Of a stretch of 64,000 nucleotides of DNA, positions 22,475 to 34,478 are shown in pieces. Each line of letters begins with the position of its first letter. The first letter of the stretch is position 1. Origin of the DNA: Lingula anatina (Eukaryota; Brachiopoda; Lingulata; Lingulida; Lingulidae); NCBI RefSeq assembly GCF_001039355.2, contig NW_019776127.1, positions 17,526-81,525 of the forward strand, given 5' to 3'. Below the pieces are notes generated by a model. It searched no databases. It worked only from the letters and a program-made list of their open reading frames with translations, and was not told the DNA's origin. The position numbers and the translations under genes were made by a program.

Positions 22475-22608
22475 CTCTTGGCATCTTTGCGTTCTGATAT
22501 TGCTGTGAGATTCGTCAACGCAATATCTCTTGCTAACAGCGGTTTACGCCCCTCAATTTGTTTGTCCAATATACAGAAGCTTGAAGGAGTACAAGTCCGT
22601 GCTATACC
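22475..22608 (-). CDS. Candidate exon, unrecognised
   Basis: The acceptor CATTTTCAG and donor GTATTTTAA bracket 134 bp with one open frame (phase 0 in, phase 2 out) that contains GRKPLLARDIALTNLTAISE. It could be an upstream exon of the decayed IAP gene or of another minus-strand gene. No domain is recognised. Confidence 0.25.
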
Positions 22609-23545
22609 CTGAAAATGTATAAAAATATACTGCAGTATATTAAATGACCGTGTTTCAGACTTTCATTTACATGTGGTTTAGTTAGTAGAGCACGCAGTAA
22701 ACAACTCCGTAAATAAAATACATCTTAAATTTAAATGACAATTATCAAATAATTCAGTTTTCAAACATGAATATACGCTCATGTACTCAAAAGATTTTTG
22801 AAATAAGACAGGCAAGTTACGTTTACGTTAATCAGCCGTTGGAAGTACGTTCAATACGTCACTCATTTGCCAGCATTGTGAAGATTAACCCATATATAAG
22901 CTGTCTTTATCACCCGCGGTGTAAGAAGCTTACTGTTAATTGTCCGCAGCATCACTCTAGGTCGGGGATACGTTTATCAATAGTTTATGAAATTGTTACC
23001 CTTTATTATCATCCAGATACCAAAAATGACACTGCATCTAAATATTCAATAGTATATATATCTTAGTGCTGATTTAAAAGAATGGAAAAAATCGGCATTC
23101 ATATTTTTTCGTTGCAATGTATAAGTATAGGCAACTCAAAGCTTTTATCATCTATTTAACACCATTCTGTTTAAAGGTTAAATACCAGTCGGTATTGTCC
23201 GTAAATTTTATTACGAAAATTGGCATACTGGGCTGCAAGAATATGAACTACAATCCCGTGCCAGTATTGGGTTTAAATGTTTTTGTTATGGACTTATGAG
23301 TCCGTAATTACAGATTTACATGAAACAAAGGCATTATTTTGGCTTTATCAACGATAAAATCTGAACTAAACTTTTTAAGAAAAAATCGCTGGCAGGGATT
23401 TTGAGTACTAAATGGTGATCGTGAGTGCTAAGGTAAAGAGATCTTGAGAAACCAATTTTTCAGTTTTACCTCAAAATCGCAATTATGACGTCAGCCGTAA
23501 GATGTCCTATGTTTAAATGTTACTTAATTTAGTCACTGAAGATTT

Positions 23546-23577
<32 letters not shown>

Positions 23578-24247
23578 TTAACCCAAACATTCATGTCAGA
23601 CAATAAGTAAGGGGTTTTGGGCGAAGGGTGACAACATTCTTAAAGACATGGCATGTTACTCATTCAATAGCATAAAACTACTAGAGATGCGCTGGATAAG
23701 CTACCCAACTAATGAAAAGCGCAATCCAAGCGTAACCATCCAATGTCGAACATATCGTTACCGTACATAACACATGAGCCAAACGCCTGATTGCGTTGAA
23801 AAAAAAATTCCTCGTCACATGTGAACGTTCACCTAAATTTACCCAATTACTCGTAACTTGCACACTGTGAGTCCTGCGTTTGCTTAGGTATTAGCGATAT
23901 TTTTTATTCTCATGTAATACTCATACGTATCTGTATACTTTAGGGTGACAGAAGCTTTGCCTAGTGTGGTGTTTAAATGACACGGTATTTAATGTAGTAA
24001 CCTGAGCGGCTGTACAGTAACACCTGCATACAAACATACACAAACTGAACAAGGACTGCACTATTCGGCTTCACTTTACCCTTCTATTATAGTTAAGAAC
24101 CAAATCTTTTTTCTTTGATGCTATAAATAGTTGTAAAATCTTGTATTACAATTGTCAATTCAATAGATATTTGTATATGACCCATTTGCATAAGAAACGA
24201 TTACTAAATGCTTTTCAGCCGTGTACGAATTGTACAAAATCAAGTGC
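22609..24247. other. AT-rich intergenic DNA with (TTTA)n, no gene seen
   Basis: A (TTTA)n tract lies at about 23545-23580. Short frames lack splice signals or motifs. Confidence 0.45.
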
Positions 24248-24280
24248 AACGGAGGGGATTTTTTTGACGGTATGTTAATA
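24248..24280 (+). repeat. GAGGGGATTTTT repeat, copy 1
   Basis: This is the first of five copies of a motif close to GAGGGGATTTTTCTGACAGT, all on the same strand (others at about 25590, 26915, 26981 and 28075). Flanking similarity includes ATGAGTCATGTCTAT shared with the copy near 26981. Confidence 0.5.
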
Positions 24281-24394
24281 ATGAGTCATGTCTATATACG
24301 CTCTACCACCATTGACTGTTTTTATTAAAAAAATAATAAACCACTTTTGGTTTTAGACTTATTTTATGTACTCTAGGTACATAACCTGAACCAC

Positions 24395-25090
24395 ATGAGA
24401 TACAGGAATAATATGGGAACCATTTCAGTACGATTATACAATTGCGCCATAAAAATCCCAGTTCATTCAGAGCAAATTTAATCACAGATCCCGCACGAAA
24501 ATGCAGTTGTATCGAAGTAGCAAAGAGGCATTAACGCAGTAGCGGTGTGGAGCATAACTTACGGAACTGATGAGTCGAGTTGCTACCTTTTCATTGCGTT
24601 CGCCAGATTTGAAACACATAGACAACATGTGTATAGGCCGTTACTCGCCAAATTAATGGCTCGATTGTCTTGTAAACAGTAATAAGACGGACGTGTAGTA
24701 CAACAAAACTGTACCAGATTGGTCAAGATTTAATCGATACCTGGAATGTTATTCTAGATTATATAGATCCAAGAAACCTATCCCAAGAAAAACCTTGTCG
24801 GTTACGAGACCTGGTGGCAGCCAGATGAGGTCAGACGCATCAGGGAGTGCACTGTGACTAGACAATGATGTGTGTAACTCTTGTACAGATTATAATTTGG
24901 AAAAGATGAAGATCCAAGATATCGCCTTTACTGATTGGCGTAAGACATAAGAATCAGCAATACACATGTACTTCGTTTGCTTCACTGACAAATTCAATCA
25001 AAAATAATATTACAATGACATGAAAGAGATTATAAAAAAGTATTGAAGCACGGTTAAATACTTATCTTCATTTATCTTCCAGTATGACAG
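24395..25090 (+). mobile_element. Tc1-like relic, second copy, with MITE fragment inside
   Basis: It is colinear with the 3' half of the relic at 19861-21532: AGGAATAAT-TGGGAACCA, the catalytic-region remnant SPDLKHIDNM, and GTGACTAGACAATG. A fragment of about 64 bp of the CCCGCA MITE (24489-24552) interrupts it where the other copy reads GCAGATAACTTACAG. The transposase frame is broken. Confidence 0.6.
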
Positions 25091-25229
25091 ATAATTTTTT
25101 AATTACTGTTGTTTGTTAATAATTTCTCCAGACGCGATTGCCCTTCATATTTTAACTCTTTGCTACATCCAAGTTCAGTTAATCTCACCAGGTCCACCAG
25201 ATCCACGTCTATTCTTTGCTTTACCACGA

Positions 25230-25233
25230 ATGA

Positions 25234-25265
<32 letters not shown>
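25230..25265. repeat. Poly(A) tract
   Basis: A run of about 35 A with no upstream retroposon recognised. The surrounding sequence to about 26100 contains one more GAGGGGATTTTT copy (25587-25606) and no gene. Confidence 0.7.
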
Positions 25266-25268
<3 letters not shown>

Positions 25269-26122
25269 ACGGCTACAGGACATTTCCAACTCCATTTATC
25301 ATTTTAATTGTTTTATTCACCTCAGATTTTACCATTTATATAATCACTGGTAATTCTGATCATTTTACTTGTGAACAGTCTTGATACGGACGTGTAGTGC
25401 TCTTTAAGAAATACATATTATTATCATTAAAAATTGTTGCGACTAAGGCAGTTGTTTTAAGGTATATGTAGTTGCAATAGATGTATTTTATGCAATCTTT
25501 GTCTCCTTTTGACCCATGTCATTATCCACTATTGAGACTACGCGCCAGCTTTGTGTTTGGAAATACTATTCATAGCCGCCTGACACAAAAGAGGGGATTT
25601 TTCTGACAGTATGTCAATATTATCGTTAGCTAATGAGACGTGAAATAAACAGCATGGCATCATCTCTATATTTGTATTTAAGTGGGATGAAAGACCTGAA
25701 TCTACTTTTATAAGTATGCCAGCATAAATATGTGCAATACAAACGGATATGCATAAAAACGTAATAGCAAGCTGCAGTTATTTCAAGTCTAGGCTAAAAA
25801 AAAAAAATGATGGATAGACAAAACAACCCACGTCAAAATCGACCCAGCTTTGGCTCGCAGCCAGAAATGTGTGCAGCAAACAAGCACTCGGCTAATTAGG
25901 CTTAAGTTGTCATCTGGGGTAAAACTAGAAGTCCTTCTAACTAAAAAACATAATTTGCGATAAATGATTACAATCCCCAGAATGAAAGGACTTTTACCTT
26001 AAGGTAAGGATAAATAAAAGCACTAATAGTGATTGATGCGATATGGTAGCAGTATATAAGATATATCGCATTTACCTTTAACTGCTCGATTTAACTGAAC
26101 GTTTAACATGCACAGTACTCAC

Positions 26123-26217
26123 CATGAAACGCTCTGGCGATGTCTGTTGGGAATATGTCGCCGTATATGGATGGAGAACTTAGTCGTTTTTTGCCTCCAG
26201 GCTGATGGCTTTGGTAT
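26123..26217 (-). CDS. Candidate exon, unrecognised
   Basis: The acceptor TTATAATACAG and strong donor ATG|GTGAGTAC bracket 95 bp. Two of three frames are open, so the reading frame is not settled; one contains PGGKKRLSSPSIYGDIFP. It could be an upstream exon of a minus-strand gene. No motif is recognised. Confidence 0.25.
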
Positions 26218-26910
26218 CTGTATTATAAAACATTTCCGTTAGTCCAAGAGAGCAAATGAAAAGAATAAGACAGTAGGTAATTGGTCATGAGTGACAGAAA
26301 ATTAGGCATGGGTCGCCTGCATAAATAAATCACATGATATTATTCTTATCCGAACCCACTGGGCCCCAGGTAAAATACGAAGTATAATTTCTATCGGTTC
26401 CTTGTATTACGATTAGGACGTTGCTACTATGTCAGTAGCAACACCATGTCCATGCTCTCTCTATTTGATCTCTATTTGACAATTTTTGGCCAAGAAATTC
26501 TGACCGTGCCTTGACCGTGTTTAACAAACTTCATCAACCTTTATCACTGTCGAATAATCCTTTAAATTCCAAAATTTTGACAATCTTCCACGTTAAAACA
26601 CAGCCGAGGTTCAAAGCGAAATTAGCAACAACTTTATTTAATCTCATAAGAAAACCTGTCCCATATGTAGACAACGCAGCTGCATGCTAATTCCAAATTA
26701 CTATATGTCTCTACTTCAACTTACTATTTCTGATATAACACACCTCATGACACGGTAACTTACCTACATGATCCTGACAAATGCCTTGTCGCTTTAAGCT
26801 ACGTTATATAAGTGGACATTTAAGGGGGTTCCCCCCATTCTATCTACTCATTAAATTTCACGGATTTAATAGCATGTTTGTAAACCTCTACTATTCATAG
26901 CCAACAAACA

Positions 26911-27010
26911 CAACGGAGGGGATTTTTCTGACAGTGGCAGGACGCGGGGAGTGATACTATATACAGCTGCCGAGCACAACAGAGGGGATTTTTCTGACAG
27001 TACGTCAATA
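26911..27010 (+). repeat. GAGGGGATTTTT repeat, copies 3 and 4
   Basis: Two copies lie 66 bp apart. The second, with its upstream GTGATACTATATACAGCTG-like sequence, matches the copy at 28040-28110 over about 100 bp. This supports a dispersed transposon family rather than chance. Confidence 0.55.
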
Positions 27011-27203
27011 TAATCAACTTATATCGTGTTATGGTGATGTGACATAAACATTATGAGTCATGTCTATTTCTGTTCTACTGCCATTAAGTGCGCTTTCGCT
27101 TTCTGTTATGTTATGTTATGTCCTTACCCTAGGTTCTTGATTTCGGTATTGCCAGCTCGATCTTTATTTCATATATAACCCATATCAGCAATACCAGACT
27201 CTA

Positions 27204-27416
27204 GTGAACACCGACAAGCTGTGGTCGTTCTTCTTCAAAATTTTGCATGGGGCGCTTTCATATTTGGATGTCACACGTCACAGCTGTGTCCGCCTGGGTC
27301 CATATGTCATAAGTCTCGTACGTAACATGTTTGGTCGCCTGGAGCTGCCTTTCCCGCCTTGCGCTGACGTTATCTCAACCTTATCTAATCAGATTTTACT
27401 TGACCTTAGAAAGTGA
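27204..27416 (+). other. Unrecognised open frame of unusual composition
   Basis: This frame is more GC-rich than the surrounding DNA and contains GPYVISLVRNMFGRLELPFP. It may be a coding remnant of a transposon or gene. There is no clear start, splice site or domain, so no function is offered. Confidence 0.2.
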
Positions 27417-27624
27417 GAGTTCAATCCTGCCTAATACATAAAATGTAATGTAAAGGTAAGTGAACATTAAGGGTATAGTACTGTCCTTCATAAAGAATGG
27501 GAAACGAGGACAAATTAATATGTTTATAAAGATACATTTCATTATAAACCATGCTCAATCACACCTTAAGCTTACTTGTAAGGTTTAACAGTCAACTGAT
27601 GTTAGCTAGAGAATGCCTATAATA

Positions 27625-27680
27625 TTTCCTATAGGATCCTATAGGAAAATCCTGTAGGATCCTATAGGAAATCCTATAGG
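27625..27680. repeat. CCTATAGGA palindromic cluster
   Basis: A perfect 24-bp palindrome at 27625-27648, built on TCCTATAGGATCCTATAGGA, is followed by further CCTATAGGA units. It may fold as a cruciform or be a relic of palindromic repeat growth. Confidence 0.6.
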
Positions 27681-28617
27681 ACATTTTCGTAAGGGCACGG
27701 AGTCCCTTAGGACATAATGTAGGGAAATTCTGCAAGGGAGCTACACTACTTCCCCTTTAACATGACACAAAATCACTTGGTTATCTGTTATGTTAACCAC
27801 TGTGACATTCTATAACTCAAATTAATCTGTAAGTACCAGATACAGTGCCTTTTCAAACATTACCCGTTTTCACTACTATTTTAATTTTATTAAAATATGT
27901 ATTCCAGAAGAAGTGCATGATAGATAAATATAATATTCTCTAATGAACGTTAAATTTCACATTAACAAGAAATGCAAATTTGTTTTGAAAGTTCAAATGT
28001 CACTTATCAGTTCGGCAAGGATACAGTACAGGGTGAACGGTAAGTGATGCTATATATAGCTGTCGAGAACAACAGAGGGGATTTTTCTGACAGTACCTCA
28101 ATAAAATCAGCTGATATCTTGTTACTGTGACGTAGAACATCAGTTATGTAACTACATGTTCTAATGCCATCCACTGCATATATTAAAGGTGTTTTCATCG
28201 GATTTTGCTAAGAGAGATGTATATTTTATCACTATTGTAAGGGGATCCCCTTTGCATTTACTGATACCCTAAATGACACCCTATACATGTAGGATCCCCC
28301 ACCTTTCCCCAACTGTATTATAAAAAACACAAATTGCCAAATACATTTAAAATCATAGGAATGTTAATTTTATGTAATGCATTGAAAAAATTCAATCCAG
28401 TGATTATCTTTAAGACGTGGGTGTTTTTTTTTTCATAAGCTTACTATTGCGTATAATATGCATGAAACTGTAATACAAGCTGACTGTGTAATCACCACTT
28501 TCCTGTTTACCGTACAGCACTAAACTAATCTTTCCGATTTTTCAGCCTCCGCAGAATGAAGTCGGAACATTGAAAGCTGTTCTTTACAAAGCGCGACTGA
28601 ACAACGTTTTTCTTCGC

Positions 28618-28806
28618 AGGGTTTTTTTGTTAAAATCTCTTAAGAGATTATAACATAGTATAGCCATCTATGGAGGTCACGTGCTCTGAAGACAAGCTCA
28701 GATTTTAAAATGATAGCTATAACTGCTGTCATAAAACAGAACAATTTATATTTCTATGGGTTATTCACAATGTTTTTATTGTGAAATATAGACCTCATAC
28801 GAAGAG
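28618..28806. repeat. Dispersed repeat, copy 1 of 2
   Basis: It matches 58117-58303 over about 185 bp in the same orientation. Shared blocks include GTTAAAATCTCTTAAGAGA and CACAATGTTTTTATTGTGAA, both partly palindromic. The pair looks like a transposon family with internal hairpins. Confidence 0.6.
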
Positions 28807-28906
28807 CTATTATCCCTTTAATGCTTCTTTGCTACTACGATGCTACTGCACCTGAGGCTTTTTCCTAGACACCGTGCGTAGTATTTCATTGCAACTTTTG
28901 TTTGTG

Positions 28907-29880
28907 GGAGCTGTGTTGTAGTTGTGTAAATAAAATATGATTGTGGTAGTTGTGATTTGTGGTTGCATTGGAATAGATTAAGCAGGGGAAAATACAGAAC
29001 GCACCAGCGTTATGCAGACAGCCTACACAAAGCTGACTTAATTTGAAAGGTCGGGGCCAATTTATTCTGGAAGTACAGTATTGTTGAAAAGTTCCTAATA
29101 GATTCAGCTTTATCATTTTATTCACTAGCCCCGTAGGTCCCATACTGTGCTGACATAGAAACCTCCCCTGGGACCGTGTACATGTACGTGCACTGGTACT
29201 TATGTGAAGTGGGATAAGTTAATTTTTTTTGTAATAATGACCAAGACAGATCATTGACAGAAAGACAATACATCAAGCTTAATGAAAATGACTTAAGAGA
29301 TATAAATTCACGTTTTAAATATTTAGAATTAAAGAGTTTTGAAAATTAAATTCTTATTCGAGAGCTGGACAAGGAATTCAAATACTGCTTGTTACATCTC
29401 ACATTATCGATGATATTACATGGATTATGTATTCACTCATGAAAATCCAACATCATACTTCTTTTAGTTTTAAAGTTATCTGGCGTTTATTGTAAACGTT
29501 AAGGGCATGAGAAGTTTTCAAAAGCATGAATATAAAATCTTGCCTTTCTGACTCAGCCTCTAAAAACAGCGCAAATAAGAACCAACAAATGTTGCCAAAT
29601 GTTCATAATGATAATATTTTATGAACTACTGTTCAAAGAAGAACAAAACCAATATTTCCAAGATACGCATGTATGCGGTTCTGGTCGTTTGGGGTAAGTG
29701 AGAAACGAACCGCTTATATGGGGCATTTATGCGGTGTCGGTCTCTATGGGGCTGTGCCATTTAAATCGAGCATTATGAAAGAACTTCTTAGAAATAATTT
29801 TAATTAACTTAAAAGTGCTGGTATGAGCAAACGCAATTTAAATTTGATATTTTTAGAGTTGAGATCCCCATCTACAACGT
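28907..29880. repeat. Split copy of the 12876-13190 repeat
   Basis: The left part (about 28907-29120) and right part (about 29770-29880) match the contiguous copy at 12876-13190. About 650 bp of unrelated AT-rich sequence lies between them, presumably a later insertion. Confidence 0.5.
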
Positions 29881-30172
29881 ACACATAATGGTTTACTAAG
29901 AGTTTATTCACAACAGCAAAGTGCTAACACACACACAAAAAAACTATCGTAATAAACTACATAGATGACAATTACATTACTAACAGCATATGCTATAAAA
30001 AGAAACAAACAAGCAAATCAAAACAAAACAATAATATTCCTAACGAGTTCTGCGTCACTTAAAAAATAAAAATAGACTGCTTTGTCCATGAGGAATGGAC
30101 TGATATAAATTAATATATAAGGTGAGAAAAGATTATACCGCTTCTACCCGGAAATTACAGAATTTAACATAT

Positions 30173-30428
30173 TGTAAGGTTCGATTTTAGGTTCACAGAT
30201 CGAGAAGAAGTGAGCAACAAGAGTCGTGGATTTCCAAACAGCTTTATTCCCACTACCTAACTTGTTCTCTCTACCCACCACCTGTTCTATCTATATGTCT
30301 CATTATAATAATACCTTATAATAAATCTTACTAGGCGCGGGCGCCGCGACATCCTATAGTCTAGGCGCGGGCGCCGCGACATCCTAGGGGCGTGGGACAC
30401 GCTAAGGGGCGCCACCGCGTCCCTTACA
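30173..30428 (-). repeat. 3' LTR
   Basis: The ends are TGTAAGG and CCTTACA, a perfect 7-bp inverted repeat. Two 30-bp direct repeats (30331-30360 and 30361-30390) carry GGCGCGGGCGCCGCGACATC. Minus-strand AATAAA at 30248-30243 is a likely poly(A) signal. Confidence 0.95.
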
Positions 30429-30448
30429 GTCCTCCCTTTCCCCTCTCA
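30429..30448 (-). other. Polypurine tract
   Basis: On the minus strand, a G/A-rich run (TTGAGAGGGGAAAGGGAGGAC, read up to the LTR) ends directly at the 3' LTR. This is the normal site for plus-strand DNA priming in LTR elements. Confidence 0.75.
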
Positions 30449-31532
30449 AAATGACTGGTATCAGTCATTTGGACTTAAAGACATGTATGTTATACCATAT
30501 ACACTTTCTTTTTTTTTTAAGTCTTTCTTTGTTACACACCATATATATATATGTCCATCGTTTGTTATTGTCACGTTGACAAAAAGTTTGTAAGTATCGC
30601 CTCAGTGGCCTCCACGGCGAGTTGGAGTTAGTCCATTTGATCGCTTCAAACAACTGGTTGGTGGTGTTGCTGCTATAGCTGTTGCGCTTGTGATTAAGTC
30701 AATGTTATTGACCGCCGTGTTAACTTCTGAACTTAGATTATTGAGCTGATGATCTAGTCAGTGTCATTGCCTGCACAGTGAACAGCTTCGTGTTGCGATG
30801 ACGACCAATGCAATGTTATGGGTTGAAGTTCACGGTTATCGTTGCGCTGATAATCAAGTCTGTAGAATTGGCGATGGCGAATGTTGTTGCGTGGTGGTAA
30901 CTTAGACTGCATGATCTGACTGATTTGTAGCCAAGGACCGTTCATTGCGGGTAGCGTGTATACAATATTGATAAATCATATCTATAAAACAACCTCAGAT
31001 ATACCTACATACATATAAGATACCTACACACATACATGTACATTACAAAACTTCAAATACAGTTGAGTCTTATAAGCCTTCATTGTGTAACTGAATTTAT
31101 CAATGCCGCAATGTTGAATATACATAATAAAGTACATACTAATGACAAAGTATAGCGCTTAACTATTAATGCATATACAGTGGTGTAAAATAGGTCATAA
31201 ATAAAATAATGCATACTCATGTTAAATATTCATCAATTTGAATCAGAAATATATCAAATGATTCAGTGTACATAATAAAGTACATACTAATGACAAAGTA
31301 TAGCGCTTAACTATTAATGCATATACAGTGGTGTACAATAGGTCATAAATAAGATAATGCATACTCATGTTAAATATTCAACAATTTGAATCAGAAAAAT
31401 TGAAAATGTTTCAGTGCCTTATACATTTATGTCGCGGTTAGTATAGATCCGCATTACCCTTAAAAGTAGTAACAAAATCCCAACACCTTGTCCGATTTTT
31501 TCAATTTTTTTTTTCTTAACCCTTCACCACCT
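30449..31532 (-). other. Region between env and the 3' LTR, non-coding
   Basis: About 1.1 kb without a recognised protein. It contains the 148-bp tandem pair at 31121-31416. Short frames are present but have no motif. Confidence 0.6.
31121..31416. repeat. 148-bp tandem duplication downstream of env
   Basis: Units 31121-31268 and 31269-31416 are about 90% or more identical. They contain GACAAAGTATAGCGCTTAAC and TAAATATTCA. The duplication lies inside the element, so it is specific to the element or arose after insertion. Confidence 0.85.
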
Positions 31533-33444
31533 CTATCTAATGAATTGTAATGGATCCATAAATCTACGCTGTGGCGTACCAATATCACAAGAGACTTCTT
31601 GTGTGTGCAAAAGTGCACTTGTGTACACACTTTGCGATTGTGTATTTAATTCAATATTAATAGCAGAAGCTTTTTGTGATTTCCTCGATTTGACTTTTCG
31701 CTTTATTTTCAGAAATGCAATGACTCCTGCCATGACCAGTATTAAAAATAAAGCGACAGTCCCCAGATAAACCAGCATGTTTTTGTGGGATGGTAAAATT
31801 TCCTCCCAGTTTGATGTTTCCGTGTCAGTCAAAGGAGCCAAATTTATCTTTGCTGAAATTTTTTAAATCTTTTGCCCCCAAATTTTCTAATAATTTAATT
31901 GCTTTTGTTTCGACTACAATATCGTGAATATTAAAAGGTTCTGTGAAATTAAATTGTATTGGTTTTAATGAAATTTTGCCGATTTTTCGTATGATGCCTG
32001 GCAAAATAAAATTGTTTCCGTGGACAGAACATCCATTTTCTACGTCAATTAAATATGTACAGGGGGTGATTTCTATAGAAGTTTCTGGTGATTTTATACA
32101 CCTGGTATACAGTTTTTCTCCCCATGTCTCGATTACGAGTTTTCCCGAGTCAATTTCCGTGGCCGAACTATAACTCGTCTTTTGTAATTTCCACAACGCA
32201 CGAATTTCTGTGTTTGATATCTCCTGTAATGATAGCTCTTTCGCAAATTTGTCGTCCTAAATATTGGTCCCGAGTTACATGCTATAGGATTTTTGCCAAG
32301 ACATTGTGTAGGATTAAAAATATCGCCAGTTTTAGGATGCAACCCAATTTTTGAAGCTGGTAATACCAATTTTGCACTGTAACCTGGTTTCGTGTATGGG
32401 GATTTAAATGTCCTAACATTATAGAGAAAATATGTTCCTTTGTTGACAAAGGGGAGTTTTATGCGGTAAATGAGGGTATCTTTATCAAAAAGAGGAAACG
32501 CTGCTGTGTTTTCGTAATACCACTCTTTATTTTCCAAATTGAGAGGATCTAACATAAGTTCCTTTTTCGCTTTATCCAATATCTGTTGTAATTTACTAGG
32601 AGGCAGGAGTGCTTCCGTTAACCTCCCTAGTTCCAGCGACTGCTTTTGTTCCGCAAAATGCTCATTTAATATCCGTTGAAAATTTACGGACTCCTCGAAT
32701 GTCGCGACCGCTCTTTCGATATTAAAAATTATAAATAGACGGTTTACTTTCTGTTCGGTCTCATTCGCAAGTGAAATCGCGTCATTCAATCTCGTGCGAA
32801 CACTCGAATATAAGTAATGCTGGATTGCATTTATATGTCTTCTGTTTTGATTTTCGTTGTCAATTGTTTTATTTATCACAGAGGCCAAAAAGTTTACGCG
32901 GTACGTGCGCCATTTGTAGGCCCTCTTTACGCGTTTGTCTGACAATTTCTTTACATTGTGCGAGACCCTCATCCGTGGCCGTGCCTATTAGATAATGAAA
33001 TGCCTGTCCTATGAAACCAAAAAGGGCGCGTCTGTGTCTAGGATTACGTACTCCTGACCTGCTGTCCGTGTCATTTAGTGTCGTCACACTATCAGAAGAC
33101 CAGCTTCTGAAAAACGCCGGAGCAACAGTTGACTCACCATTTTCTAATGCATAGAACAGGTATAGGCTCGCGTGAAGACGTTGCTTCCATTGATTACTCT
33201 CGAGTATTGAGGCATAACCATTTCTCACAATTTGGATAATTTCATTTACAATGTTTGAATATCGTTTACGGATTTCCGTAACCACAACTGGTCTCTCTAT
33301 TGTAACTAGGACCGTCCATTCTGCTTCTATTATTTTCAAGTCTTCTCGTTGCTCCACAAGGAGACCATTCCTGAGCTTCGTCATGTCGCCCGAGCAGATA
33401 TTTATTTCTAGAACACAGAAACTCAAAAGAAAAGTTAAAATCAT
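31533..33444 (-). pseudogene. env: env-like fusion glycoprotein gene, broken
   Basis: The first ATG, at 33444, gives a signal peptide (MILTFLLSFCVLEIN). At about 33030-33010 a basic site RHRR precedes ALFGFIGQAFHYLIGT, the arrangement of a furin-type cleavage site and hydrophobic fusion peptide in F-type proteins of errantiviruses and baculoviruses. Heptad-rich sequence follows, then a cysteine-rich ectodomain. The last segment (31841-31533) has a transmembrane helix around VYLGTVALFLILVMAGVI and a short basic tail. The frame changes near 32870-32970, 32130-32200 and 31825-31845, so no continuous product is possible as assembled. Role by family: membrane fusion and entry. Identification rests on domain order and motifs. 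Confidence 0.75.
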
Positions 33445-33485
33445 CTCAATCAGTAGGGAATATAACAATTTACTTTAAAGTAATC

Positions 33486-33818
33486 TTACCTTTTTCCTTT
33501 ATGTTTTCGTACCTGTATATTCCTTATTTCAACTGCTTCGTCTGTCGCAGGGACGGTAATATTTACTTTTTTCGCAACTGTATCCGAAGTAGCTGTCGTT
33601 GGTTGAGGGGTAGGTGGACCTACTGCTTGTCTAGGGTTATTAAGCCCTTGTGGTTGTTCGTGTTGTGGCACATGGTTATATATGCGGTTGGGGCGTGGCC
33701 GTATTTCATGCCACGGGAGATTTGGGTCTATCCGTCTAATTTTATTTCTATTTACCGTCTTTGTCTGTCCGGTCTGCTGATGACGTAACCAGAACACCTT
33801 TCCTCTTTTACGAACCAC
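33486..33818 (-). pseudogene. pol: C-terminal end of pol (integrase tail)
   Basis: A basic segment (KRGKVFWLRHQQTGQTKTVN) followed by a proline-rich tail, in a different frame from the integrase core. It ends just upstream of the env ATG, as in other env-bearing gypsy elements. Confidence 0.6.
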
Positions 33819-34381
33819 CTCATATTGTGGTAACCATTTTGATGTAAAGGGAATGCGTGGTTGGCCAATAAAACTACCGAGTCACCCACGTCAATTTCGT
33901 CGGCGTTTGCCTTTGCGTCTAGCCGCTTCTTATTATGTTCCCGTGACGCTTTAAGGGTTTCCTGGGCTTGTTTCAAAGCATCTGATAAGTCGCTCAGTCT
34001 GCCTTCTAAAGCATTTGCGTCTGTCTTAGCCGTCAGGAGTCTTGTTAATGGCAGTCTTGGCCGACGCCCATAAACTAGGTAAAAAGGGGTGTGTCCGGTA
34101 CTTGTGCTCACCGATGTTCGGTATGCCAATAATGCGTTAGAAATGTGTCTTTCCCAATCGCGGTTGTTATTGTTTACCATTCGTGTGATCAATTGTTTGA
34201 GTGTTTTTTGGAACCGTTCTACTTTTCCATTTGATTGGGGATTATATGCTGTCGTCTGTCTGTGTTCTATTCCAAGGCCTTCCAAGTAGGCTCGAAAAGT
34301 GTTTGCTGAGAATTCTTGCCCGCGATCGGAAATCAAAATTTCGGGGATACCGTGTCTCGGAATATTCGTCAGCAAATGCAT
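33752..34381 (-). pseudogene. pol: Integrase core, second part
   Basis: It contains LISDRGQEFSANTF (second catalytic aspartate) and NGKVERFQKTLK (catalytic glutamate) of the DDE integrase. ALLAYRTSVSTSTGHTPFYL follows, typical of gypsy integrases. The frame is shifted relative to the upstream segment that ends at 34479. Confidence 0.85.
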
Positions 34382-34478
34382 TTTCCACCGCTAGGGCTGT
34401 TTTATTCTTAAGCGGGATGCATTCCGCCCATCCCAAGAGGTGGTCAATTATATCAAGACAGTATTTGTTTCCATTTTT

